Shown piece by piece: positions 43,231 through 51,016 of a stretch of 64,000 bases of DNA; the stretch's first letter is position 1; every line of letters begins with the position of its first letter. Source of the DNA: Deltaproteobacteria bacterium CSP1-8 (GTDB lineage: Bacteria; Desulfobacterota; Deferrimicrobia; Deferrimicrobiales; Deferrimicrobiaceae). The DNA lies in assembly GCA_001443455.1 (NCBI GenBank), contig LDXO01000004.1:73477-137476 (forward strand). Direction: 5' to 3'. A program made the translations under genes and the position numbers. The notes under the pieces were generated by a model that saw only the letters and a program-made list of their open reading frames with translations, ran no database searches and was not told the DNA's origin.

Positions 43231-44069
43231 TCGCGCAGCGGATCGGCATCGTGGGGCTGGGGCTCATCGGCGGGTCTCTCGCCCTGTCGCTCAAGGGGAA
43301 GCCGGGTGCGCCCGAGGTCTGGGGGTGCGATCGCCGGAAGGAATCCGTCCGGAGGGCGAGGGAGGCCGGCGCCGTCGCCCGGGCCTGCACCGAAACCGAG
43401 ATCGCGGCGTGCGACATCGTCGTGGTGTGCGTGCCGGTGATCCGGTCCCTCGGGATCATCCGCCGCATCGGGAAGAGGATGCGGCCGGGGTCGGTGGTGA
43501 CCGACGTCGGGAGCGCCAAGGCCAGGATCGTCCGGGTCGGACAGAAGAGCGTGGCGCCCGGCGCGGAGTTCGTCGGCGGGCACCCGATCGCGGGGACCGA
43601 GAACTCGGGATACGCCGCGGCGGACCCGTCCCTGTTCCGCGGCAGGACGTCGATCGTCACCCCGGCGGCGGGGAACAGCGAGGCGGCCTTGCGGCGCGTC
43701 GAGGCGCTGTGGAGGATGGCGGGGGCGCGGGTGGTGCGGATGGACCCGGAAATGCACGACCACGTGTTCGCCTACGTCTCCCACCTCCCCCACGCCGTCG
43801 CCTACGCCCTGGTCCATTCCGTGGCGACTCTTAACTCCCGGGTCCCCCTCGGGTACTCCGCGGGGGGGTTCCGGGACTTCACGAGGATCGCCTCGAGCAA
43901 CCCGGAGATGTGGAAGGACATCGTCCTCCAGAACCGGGTCGAGATCCTCCGGGCGACCGCGCACTACCGGAGGAACTTCGCGCTGCTCGAGGGGCTCATC
44001 CGGGGCGGGGACGAAAAGGGGCTGCTGGCCTACTTCCGGAAGGCGAAGCGGACGAGGGACCGGCTGTAG
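43227..44069 (+). CDS. tyrA: Prephenate dehydrogenase
   Basis: Oxidises prephenate to 4-hydroxyphenylpyruvate for tyrosine. The 280-residue product begins at a GTG overlapping aroF and has the NAD-binding GIVGLGLIGGSLALSLKG, VTDVGSAKA, FVGGHPIAGTENSG and the conserved HDHVFAYVSHLPHAVAYAL. There is no fused mutase or ACT domain. The TAG stop is the edge of element 2; removing the element and one TA gives CTG-TAA at the same codon, so the protein has its original length. Confidence 0.94.
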   Translation: MIAQRIGIVGLGLIGGSLALSLKGKPGAPEVWGCDRRKESVRRAREAGAVARACTETEIAACDIVVVCVPVIRSLGIIRRIGKRMRPGSVVTDVGSAKARIVRVGQKSVAPGAEFVGGHPIAGTENSGYAAADPSLFRGRTSIVTPAAGNSEAALRRVEALWRMAGARVVRMDPEMHDHVFAYVSHLPHAVAYALVHSVATLNSRVPLGYSAGGFRDFTRIASSNPEMWKDIVLQNRVEILRATAHYRRNFALLEGLIRGGDEKGLLAYFRKAKRTRDRL

Positions 44070-44567
44070 TGTACCGTCTCGCAAATAGCTTGAAGCACCG
44101 AGAGCGCCGATGCGCCGCGCCAGCAAGGCGCGCGACTGAGGCATACCGTTGAGTATGGTGAAGAAGCGCAACGAAGCGGGAGCGAGGGGCCTGTCCCCGG
44201 AAGGGTCGGCAGCCGAGGCGAAGCGGATGCGCCGTCAGACCGCGAAGGACGACCGAGCACGGCGCAGGCGTACTGGCGGTACGCCGAGCCGGGCGCAGGG
44301 AGTCCGACAAAGGGCTGGCGGTGCAGACCGAGCCGCAGGCGCCGGTCGCCCACAGGGCTGCCTTTTCTGCTGCGACAAGCGATCCCCGGGCTGCGTCGGG
44401 CGTGCTCGTCGCTCGCTTGTGCGGCGTACTTCCCGTACGCCTCCGCACTCGCTCCTGCGCTTGCCCGCCTCGCCTCGGGTCTCCCTGGTCTCGCGACGAA
44501 ACCCTTCCGGGGACCGGCCCCCTGCAGCGGCGATCGAATGCCAAGGGATTTGCGAGACGGTGCACTA
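44067..44567. mobile_element. Non-coding inverted-repeat element (MITE-like), copy 2
   Basis: A 501-base element flanked by TA, with terminal inverted repeats TAGTGYACCGTCTCGCAAAT matching at 19 of 20 positions. Its left end is nearly identical over about 38 bases to the inverted right end of element 1. The interior differs from element 1 and contains a second inverted pair at 44187-44207 and 44501-44521 (20 of 21 positions), so the whole unit can fold into a long stem. No transposase or protein-like frame is present. It splits tyrA from aroA inside the aromatic operon. Confidence 0.75.
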
Positions 44568-44569
44568 AC

Positions 44570-45847
44570 ATGGGGAAAACGGCGAAGATATCCGGGACCG
44601 TCACCGTCCCCGGCGACAAGTCGATCAGCCACCGGGCGGTGATGTTCGCCTCGATGGCCGAGGGGCAAAGCCGCATCCGGGGCTTCCTCCCCGCGGAGGA
44701 CACCCTGCGGACGGTGGGGATGATGATCGCGCTGGGAGTCGAGATCCACGAAATCTCGCCCACGGAGATCCGCATCAACGGCCGCGGGATGCGGGGATTC
44801 GACGAGCCGCAGGACATCATCGACGCGGGGAACTCCGGCACCACGATCCGGATCGGGTGCGGGATCCTCGCCGCCCAGCCGTTCGTGTCCATCGTGACCG
44901 GCGACCCGTATCTGCGCCGCCGTCCGATGGGGCGCATTGTCCGGCCGCTCACCCGGATGGGCGCTCGGATCACGGGGAGGAGGGAGAACACCCTTCCGCC
45001 CCTCTGCATCGAGGGGGGGGGCCTGCGCGGGATCCGGTACGAGATGCCCGTCGCATCGGCCCAGGTGAAGTCGTCGATCCTGCTCGCCGGCCTCTACGCC
45101 GACTCCCCCGTGACCGTGATCGAGCCTCTCCCTTCGCGGGACCACACCGAGAGGATGCTCCTGTCGATGGGGGCGAGGGTCGTGCGGGAGGAAAGAGAGG
45201 TCACCGTCCACCCGGCCGAACGGCTCCGTCCTCTCGCGATCACCGTCCCGGGCGATATCTCGTCGGCGTCGTTCTTTCTGGTCCTGGCCGCCATGGTCCC
45301 CGGCGCGAGTCTTTGCCTTCCCGGGGTCGGGGTCAACCCGGGCAGGATCGGCCTGATTTCCGTGTTGCGCAGGATGGGGGCGGACGTCCGGTTTGCGTCC
45401 CCCCGGGAGGAGGGGGGCGAGCCCGTGGCCGACATCGTGATCGAGGGGCGTGGACTCGTCGCCACGGAAGTTCCACCCGAGGAGGTTCCCGCGCTGATCG
45501 ACGAGGTCCCGGCGATCTGCGTGGCCGCCGCCATGGCGGAGGGGCGTACGGAGATCCGCGGAGCGGCCGAGCTTCGCGTCAAGGAGTCCGACCGGATCGC
45601 GGCGATGGTGAAAGGGCTTTCCTCTCTCGGGGTATCGTGCGGCGAATACCCCGACGGGCTGTGGGTCAAAGGACCGGCGCGGATCACGGGCGGGCAGCGG
45701 GTCGAAAGCCACGGGGACCACCGGATCGCCATGTCGCTCCTGGTCCTCTCCGCGGCGTCGGGCGTCCCGGTGGAGGTGGACGACACGGCGTGCATCGCCT
45801 CCTCGTTCCCCGGGTTCCCCGAGAGGTTGCGGGAGGTTCTCGGGTGA
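44570..45847 (+). CDS. aroA: 3-Phosphoshikimate 1-carboxyvinyltransferase (EPSP synthase)
   Basis: Sixth step of the shikimate pathway. The 425-residue protein has VPGDKSISHRAVMFASMA, DAGNSGTTIR, YLRRRPMGRIVRPL, VKSSILLAGLYA, and RVKESDRIAAMVKGL. The GDKSISHR and NSGTT variants suggest the class II-like (Bacillus/Agrobacterium) group. The ATG lies two bases after the element 2 boundary. The sequence immediately upstream is the element's terminal repeat and offers no clear Shine-Dalgarno sequence, unlike neighbouring genes. The stop overlaps the cmk GTG. Confidence 0.95.
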   Translation: MGKTAKISGTVTVPGDKSISHRAVMFASMAEGQSRIRGFLPAEDTLRTVGMMIALGVEIHEISPTEIRINGRGMRGFDEPQDIIDAGNSGTTIRIGCGILAAQPFVSIVTGDPYLRRRPMGRIVRPLTRMGARITGRRENTLPPLCIEGGGLRGIRYEMPVASAQVKSSILLAGLYADSPVTVIEPLPSRDHTERMLLSMGARVVREEREVTVHPAERLRPLAITVPGDISSASFFLVLAAMVPGASLCLPGVGVNPGRIGLISVLRRMGADVRFASPREEGGEPVADIVIEGRGLVATEVPPEEVPALIDEVPAICVAAAMAEGRTEIRGAAELRVKESDRIAAMVKGLSSLGVSCGEYPDGLWVKGPARITGGQRVESHGDHRIAMSLLVLSAASGVPVEVDDTACIASSFPGFPERLREVLG

Positions 45848-46539
45848 GGGAACGGCCCATCGTGACGATCGACGGCCCCTCCGGCGCGGGGAAGACGACG
45901 GTCTCGAAACGGCTGGCGCAAAGGGCGTCCCTCACCTGGCTGGACACGGGCGCGATGTACCGTGCGTGCGCCCTCGCGTCCCGGAGGGCCGGGATTCCCT
46001 GGTCGGACGGGAAGCGTCTCGGGACCATGTGCGCGGATCTGGCGATCGCGTTCCGGCGGGAAGGGGAGGAGGTGCGGATTCTCCTGTCCGGCGAGGAGGT
46101 GAGCGAGGCGATCCGGACCCCCGAAATCAGCATGGGGGCGTCGGAGGTTTCCGTCCACGGCCCGGTGCGCGAGGCCATGGTTGCCCTCCAGAGGAGGATG
46201 GGGGAGGGAGGCGGGGTCGTACTCGAGGGGCGCGACACCGGGACGGTGGTCTTTCCGGACGCCGACGCGAAGTTCTTTCTCGACGCCCACGCGGCGGTCA
46301 GGGCCCTTAGGCGTTACCGCGAGTGGGGACCGGGGGAAGGCAGAACCTACGAGGAGGTCTTGAAAGACGTGATCCGGAGGGACATTCTGGACAGCACGAG
46401 GCAGCACTCGCCGCTTATGATGGCGGAAGGGGCGGTCTACATCGACTCGACGACCCTTTCGGTGGAGGAGGTGGTCGACCTGATGCTGCGAAGCATCCCT
46501 CTGCCCGTGCCCCGGACCGGAGAGGACGGAAAGCCGTGA
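45844..46539 (+). CDS. cmk: Cytidylate kinase
   Basis: Phosphorylates CMP and dCMP. The 231-residue protein starts at a GTG overlapping the aroA stop and shows IDGPSGAGKTTVSKRLA (P-loop), WLDTGAMYRACAL, VVLEGRDTGTVVFPDADAKFFL and RRDILDSTRQHSPL, all typical of bacterial Cmk. The usual Asp in GRD is present. The aroA-cmk-ispH-rpsA order is that of Geobacter-type genomes. Confidence 0.95.
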   Translation: MRERPIVTIDGPSGAGKTTVSKRLAQRASLTWLDTGAMYRACALASRRAGIPWSDGKRLGTMCADLAIAFRREGEEVRILLSGEEVSEAIRTPEISMGASEVSVHGPVREAMVALQRRMGEGGGVVLEGRDTGTVVFPDADAKFFLDAHAAVRALRRYREWGPGEGRTYEEVLKDVIRRDILDSTRQHSPLMMAEGAVYIDSTTLSVEEVVDLMLRSIPLPVPRTGEDGKP

Positions 46540-47426
46540 GGCGCATCCTCATTGCCCGCAGCGCGGGTTTTTGCTTCGGCGTGAAAAGGGCGATCTCCCT
46601 CGCCAACGAAACCGCCGAAAGGAGGGAAGGCGCTTCCTCCGCGGGGGCCCCGATCTACTCGCTGGGGCCCCTCATCCACAATCCCCAGGCGGTGGAGGAG
46701 CTCGAGCAGCGGGGGGTGCACGTCGTCCAGTCGGTGGATGAGGTCCCTTGCGGGAAGGTCATCGTCCGCTCCCACGGCATCACGCGGACAGACCACGAGG
46801 AGCTGGTCGCGAAGGGGGTGCGGATCATCGACGCCACCTGCCCCTTCGTGAACAAGGCGCAGGAGCACGCGCGGTCCTTGAGCCGCGAGGGGTATGCCGT
46901 GATCGTGGTGGGCGATGCGAACCATCCGGAAGTAAAAAGCATTATCAGTTACATCGAGCCCGGAATACCGGTCTTCGCCTCCCTGGCGGATATCCGGGAC
47001 ACGGCCGGGATCCGGAAGGCGGGCATTGTCGCGCAGACCACCCAGTCGTTCGAGAACCTGATGCAGTTCGCCTCCGCGGCGATGAAGAAATTTCCCGAGG
47101 TGCGCGTGTACAACACGATCTGTCACGCCACGACCCTTCGGCAGAAGGAGTCGAGCACGGTGGCCGGAAAGGCGGACGTCATGATCGTCCTCGGCGGGTA
47201 CAACAGCGCGAACACGAGGCGCCTCGCGGAGATCTGCCGGGAGATCAACCCCCGGACGCACCACATCGAGACGGCCGCCGAACTTTCCGCCGACCTGGTG
47301 GCGGGGACTGCGTGCGTCGGGGTGACGGCGGGGGCCTCCACGCCCCAGTGGATCATCGACGACCTGGTGGCGAGGATCCGGGAGATCTGGCGGGGCGAAG
47401 AGGTCGGCGTGGCCTATTACAAGTAG
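46536..47426 (+). CDS. ispH: 4-Hydroxy-3-methylbut-2-enyl diphosphate reductase
   Basis: Last enzyme of the MEP isoprenoid pathway, an oxygen-sensitive Fe-S protein. The 296-residue product starts at a GTG overlapping cmk. The three cluster-binding cysteines are in GFCFGVKRA, DATCPFV and NTICHAT; HGITRTDHEEL, GDANHPEV and GASTPQWIIDD also match. It is a single-domain IspH, not fused to S1 repeats as in some clostridia, but rpsA is the next gene. Confidence 0.96.
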   Translation: MRRILIARSAGFCFGVKRAISLANETAERREGASSAGAPIYSLGPLIHNPQAVEELEQRGVHVVQSVDEVPCGKVIVRSHGITRTDHEELVAKGVRIIDATCPFVNKAQEHARSLSREGYAVIVVGDANHPEVKSIISYIEPGIPVFASLADIRDTAGIRKAGIVAQTTQSFENLMQFASAAMKKFPEVRVYNTICHATTLRQKESSTVAGKADVMIVLGGYNSANTRRLAEICREINPRTHHIETAAELSADLVAGTACVGVTAGASTPQWIIDDLVARIREIWRGEEVGVAYYK

Positions 47427-47445
47427 GAAAATCGGGATTTTCTGT

Positions 47446-47476
47446 TGATCGGTTTCACGGGTTGCGGGTGTATGAT
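47446..47476 (+). promoter_or_regulatory. Possible promoter upstream of rpsA
   Basis: TTGATC (47446-47451) and TATGAT (47471-47476) lie between ispH and rpsA in a locally AT-richer stretch. Their 19-base spacing is longer than ideal. An own promoter would be expected for a ribosomal protein gene, but this pair is only a candidate. Confidence 0.35.
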
Positions 47477-47509
47477 ATACGGGCAGAACAGATGACGAGG
47501 AGCGGCATC

Positions 47510-49267
47510 ATGGATGACAATTCCGCAAACCGGGACCTTCCCGAGGGAAAGAACGGGGGATCCAAGGACCCGAAGGGAGTCGCAAGGGCGGAAGACGACT
47601 TCGAAAAGCTGTACCAGGAGAGCATCGAGAACCCCGAGGAGGGCGAAATCATCCACGGGGTGGTGATCAAGGTCCTCAAGGAGTACGTCGCGGTCAACAT
47701 CAACCGCAAGTCCGAGGGGATGCTCCCGCTGGCCGACCTGACCGAGGGGGAGAGGGAGTCCCTTTCCCCCGGCGATCCCCTCGACGTGATGGTCGAGCGG
47801 TACGACTCCACGCAGGGGTTCGTCCTCCTCTCGCGGGAGAAGGTCCTGCGGGTGCGGATCTGGGACGACCTGCAGAAGGCCAACGACGAAGGAACCCCCG
47901 CCCAGGGCACGATCGTGGCGAAGGTAAAGGGCGGCTTCACGGTCGATATCGGGGGGGTGAAGGCCTTCCTGCCGGGGAGCCAGGTGGACATTCGCCCCGT
48001 GCGGGACAACGAGGCCGTCATCGGGCTCCAGGGGAAGTTCAAGGTCCTGAAGCTTTCCCGCAAGAAGGCCAACGTCGTCGTATCGCGGCGGGCATACCTC
48101 GAGGAGGAGCGGGAGGCCCGGAGGAAATCGCTGCTCGACAACATCCGGGAAGGCGACGAGATCGAGGCGAAGGTGAAGAACATCACCGATTACGGCGTCT
48201 TCATGGACCTGGGCGGCCTCGACGGGCTGATGCACATCACCGATATGTGTTACGGCAAGATCGGCCACCCGTCCCACCTGTGCAAGGTCGGCGACGCGCT
48301 GAAGGTGAAGGTCATCCGGTTCGACCGGGAGAAAGGGCGCATCTCCCTGGGGCTCAAACAGATGCGGCCGGACCCCTGGCTCGCCATCGAGGAGCGGTAC
48401 CGCGTGGGGAGCAGGCTCTCGGGCCGGGTCACGAACATCACCCGGTACGGCGCGTTCATCGAGCTCGAGGAGGGCGTGGAGGGTCTCCTCCACGTCTCCG
48501 AGATGTCCTGGAGCAAGCGCCTCAAGGATCCTTCCGAGGTGATGAAGCCGGGGAACACCGTCGACATCGTGGTCCTCAAGCTCGAAAAAGAGCACAAGAA
48601 GATCTCCTTGGGCTACAAGCAGCTCCTTTCCAACCCCTGGGACAGGCTCCGGTCGGCGCACCCGGAGGGGTCGGTGGTCGAGGGCGTGGTGAAGAACATC
48701 ACCGATTTCGGCGCGTTCGTGGACATCGGCGAGGAGATCGACGGCCTGATCCACATCTCGGACCTGTCCTGGAGCCAGCGGGTAAAGCATCCCGGCGAGG
48801 TGCTCAAGAAAAGCGAGAGGGTGCAGGCGAAGGTGCTCAAGATCGACCCGGAGGCGCACAAGTTCTCCCTCGGGGTCAAGCAACTGACCCCGGACCCGTG
48901 GGACGGGGTCGAGGTCCGGTTCAGGAAGGGCGGCCACGTAACCGGCCGCATCACCCGGGTGGCCGACTTCGGCGTCTTCGTCGAGCTCGCCGATGGCGTG
49001 GAGGGGCTTGTGCACATTTCCGAGCTTTCCCGGGAGAAGGTCGACACCCCGACCGCCCTGTTCAAGGAGGGGAACGACGTGGGGGCCGTCGTCCTTTCCG
49101 TCGACCGAAACAACAAGAAGATATCGCTCAGTATCCGCTCGTATCTGGACGGGGCGGATCGCAAGGAGATGGAATCCTACCTGACCCATCCCGACGAACA
49201 GCAGGAGTCGGCGACCGCTTTCGGGGAAGCGATGCGCCGGGCCCAGCTGAAGATGAACGAGGAGTGA
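47510..49267 (+). CDS. rpsA: 30S ribosomal protein S1
   Basis: A 585-residue mRNA-binding ribosomal protein with six S1 repeats (around residues 45-110, 125-195, 210-280, 295-365, 380-450, 465-535; for example [59 protein letters not shown]). The ATG at 47510 is preferred over 47492 because GAGGAG is then seven bases upstream. Six repeats match the proteobacterial form. The N-terminal 30 residues are charged and likely flexible. Confidence 0.95.
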   Translation: MDDNSANRDLPEGKNGGSKDPKGVARAEDDFEKLYQESIENPEEGEIIHGVVIKVLKEYVAVNINRKSEGMLPLADLTEGERESLSPGDPLDVMVERYDSTQGFVLLSREKVLRVRIWDDLQKANDEGTPAQGTIVAKVKGGFTVDIGGVKAFLPGSQVDIRPVRDNEAVIGLQGKFKVLKLSRKKANVVVSRRAYLEEEREARRKSLLDNIREGDEIEAKVKNITDYGVFMDLGGLDGLMHITDMCYGKIGHPSHLCKVGDALKVKVIRFDREKGRISLGLKQMRPDPWLAIEERYRVGSRLSGRVTNITRYGAFIELEEGVEGLLHVSEMSWSKRLKDPSEVMKPGNTVDIVVLKLEKEHKKISLGYKQLLSNPWDRLRSAHPEGSVVEGVVKNITDFGAFVDIGEEIDGLIHISDLSWSQRVKHPGEVLKKSERVQAKVLKIDPEAHKFSLGVKQLTPDPWDGVEVRFRKGGHVTGRITRVADFGVFVELADGVEGLVHISELSREKVDTPTALFKEGNDVGAVVLSVDRNNKKISLSIRSYLDGADRKEMESYLTHPDEQQESATAFGEAMRRAQLKMNEE

Positions 49268-49280
49268 TCCCGGGGTTCGG

Positions 49281-50186
49281 ATGAGCGCCGAGAGGTTTTC
49301 CTACACCCCGTCGCGCCCCCGGCGACCGTTCCTCCGCGGGTGCCTGATCATGGTCCTCGTCCTGGGAGGGGTCTTCGTCCTTCTCGGGGTCGTGTCGAGG
49401 ATGGACGGGTTCTTCTTTCTCCGGGGGGAGAAGGTCGGCGTCCTGACGATCAGCGGTCTGATCATCGACTCCGAGGCGACCATCGAGCAGCTGAAAAAAT
49501 TCGCCAGGGACGACTCGGTGAAAGCGATCGTCGTGCGGCTCAACACGCCGGGTGGGGGCGTGGGGCCCTCCCAGGAGATCCACGAGGAAGTCAGGAAGAT
49601 CCGCGGGAAGAAGGTGATCCTGGCGTCCATGGGGGCGCTGGCGGCGTCGGGGGGGTACTACATCGCCTGCGGCGCCGACAAGATTTTCGCCAACCCCGGG
49701 ACGATCACCGGCTCGATCGGGGTCCTCATGAAATTCCTGAACGTGAAGGACCTGATCGAGAAGATCGGGGTGAAGGGATTCGTGGTCAAGAGCGGCAGCT
49801 TCAAGGACACCGGTTCCCCGATCCGGGAGATGAGCCCGGAGGAGAGGAAGCTCCTCCAGAGCGTGATCGACAATGTCCACTCCCAGTTCGTGAACGCCGT
49901 GGCCGAGGGACGGAATCTTCCGCGGGACGCAGTCCTGGCGATCGCGGACGGCCGCATATTGTCCGGCGAGCAGGCGAAGGAGCTGGGCCTGATCGATGCG
50001 CTCGGCAACCTGGAGGACGCCGTGGCCGAAGCGGGGAAAATGGCGAAGATCGAGGGGGAGCCCCGGGTCGTCACCCTCCCGAAGAAAAAATTTTCCTTTC
50101 TGGATTTGCTAAGGGAAGAGGCGAAAAGTATAATCGACGAGAAACTGACGCAGACGCAGATCCGGCTCGACTACCTGGCCCAATAA
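49281..50186 (+). CDS. sppA: Signal peptide peptidase SppA (short type)
   Basis: Membrane-bound serine protease, 301 residues, degrading cleaved signal peptides. One N-terminal transmembrane segment (about 20-42) anchors it. The Ser-Lys dyad is expected in GALAASGGYYIA (Ser) and KSGSFKDTGSP (Lys); VRLNTPGGGVGPSQEI and NPGTITGSIGVL are further family motifs. It is the short form with a single catalytic domain. It lies between rpsA and ihfB, a common deltaproteobacterial arrangement. Confidence 0.93.
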   Translation: MSAERFSYTPSRPRRPFLRGCLIMVLVLGGVFVLLGVVSRMDGFFFLRGEKVGVLTISGLIIDSEATIEQLKKFARDDSVKAIVVRLNTPGGGVGPSQEIHEEVRKIRGKKVILASMGALAASGGYYIACGADKIFANPGTITGSIGVLMKFLNVKDLIEKIGVKGFVVKSGSFKDTGSPIREMSPEERKLLQSVIDNVHSQFVNAVAEGRNLPRDAVLAIADGRILSGEQAKELGLIDALGNLEDAVAEAGKMAKIEGEPRVVTLPKKKFSFLDLLREEAKSIIDEKLTQTQIRLDYLAQ

Positions 50187-50207
50187 TATTCCCGGAGGAG
50201 ATGGAGG

Positions 50208-50486
50208 ATGACGAAAAGCGATCTTGTGCAAACGCTGTCGGAGAAGATATCCACGTTGACCAAGAAGGAGTGCGAGGTCATCGTGGACACGGTCTTCCAG
50301 AACATGAGGGACGCCCTGCACCGGGGGGAGAAGATCGAGATCCGGGGCTTCGGCAGTTTCACCGTCCGCCTCCGCCGGTCCAAGGAAGGGCGCAACCCCA
50401 AGACCGGGGAGAAAGTCTCCATCCCCGAGAAGCGGATCCCCTTCTTCAAAGTCGGCAAGGAACTGCGGGAACTGGTCAACAGCTGA
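50208..50486 (+). CDS. ihfB: Integration host factor beta subunit / HU-family DNA-binding protein
   Basis: A 92-residue DNA-bending protein of the HU/IHF family. The beta-arm motif is RGFGSFTVRLRRSKEGRNPKTGEKV, ending IPFFKVGKELRELV. GRNPKTGE with IPEK rather than AxxxPxFKAGK details and its position downstream of rpsA (as in E. coli rpsA-ihfB) favour IHF-beta over HU. The ATG has GGAGGAG close upstream. Confidence 0.9.
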   Translation: MTKSDLVQTLSEKISTLTKKECEVIVDTVFQNMRDALHRGEKIEIRGFGSFTVRLRRSKEGRNPKTGEKVSIPEKRIPFFKVGKELRELVNS

Positions 50487-50495
50487 CCTCTTCCG

Positions 50496-50990
50496 ATGGA
50501 AAGGATGTTCTCTCCCTGGCGGATGGAGTGGGTCCGGGGGGACGGCTCGGGCGGAACCCGGTGCATCTTCTGCGTCGGGGAGGAGGACCGTCGGGACCCC
50601 GAGCGTCTGGTCCTGGGCATCTACCCGAACACGCTCGCGATCTGCAACCGGTACCCCTACAATAACGGGCATGTGCTGATCGCCCCCCGCCGCCACGTCG
50701 CCGATCTCTTTCTCCTGTCGGGGGAAGAACAGAGGGAGCTGATGTCCCTCGTCGCGCTGGGTACGAAGGCCCTGGCCGAGGAATACTCCCCCGAGGGGTT
50801 CAACGTGGGGATGAACCTCGGCAAGGTCGCCGGGGCCGGGATAACCGGCCACCTGCACATTCACCTCATTCCCCGCTGGGGCGGGGACACCAACTTCATG
50901 ACATCCGCCCTGACGACGCGGGTCCTCCCCGAGTCGCTTCCGCAGACGCACGGTCGGCTGTCGGCCCGGTTCGGGGCGCTGACACCGTAA
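50496..50990 (+). CDS. HIT family hydrolase (Ap4A phosphorylase-like)
   Basis: A 164-residue histidine-triad protein. The triad is HLHIHLIPRW; RYPYNNGHVLIAPRRHVADL is the usual N-terminal HIT segment, and CIFC near residue 23 may form half of a zinc site. Family members hydrolyse or phosphorolyse dinucleoside polyphosphates or AMP conjugates. It follows ihfB by nine bases and precedes mutS. Confidence 0.9.
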   Translation: MERMFSPWRMEWVRGDGSGGTRCIFCVGEEDRRDPERLVLGIYPNTLAICNRYPYNNGHVLIAPRRHVADLFLLSGEEQRELMSLVALGTKALAEEYSPEGFNVGMNLGKVAGAGITGHLHIHLIPRWGGDTNFMTSALTTRVLPESLPQTHGRLSARFGALTP

Positions 50991-51016
50991 CGCAACAGGG
51001 TTGTTTCGGAAGGAAG

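Noticed and set aside
44149..44568. Possible protein inside element 2
   Set aside because: Several frames are open because of high GC, but none shows transposase motifs (no DDE pattern) or a convincing start signal.
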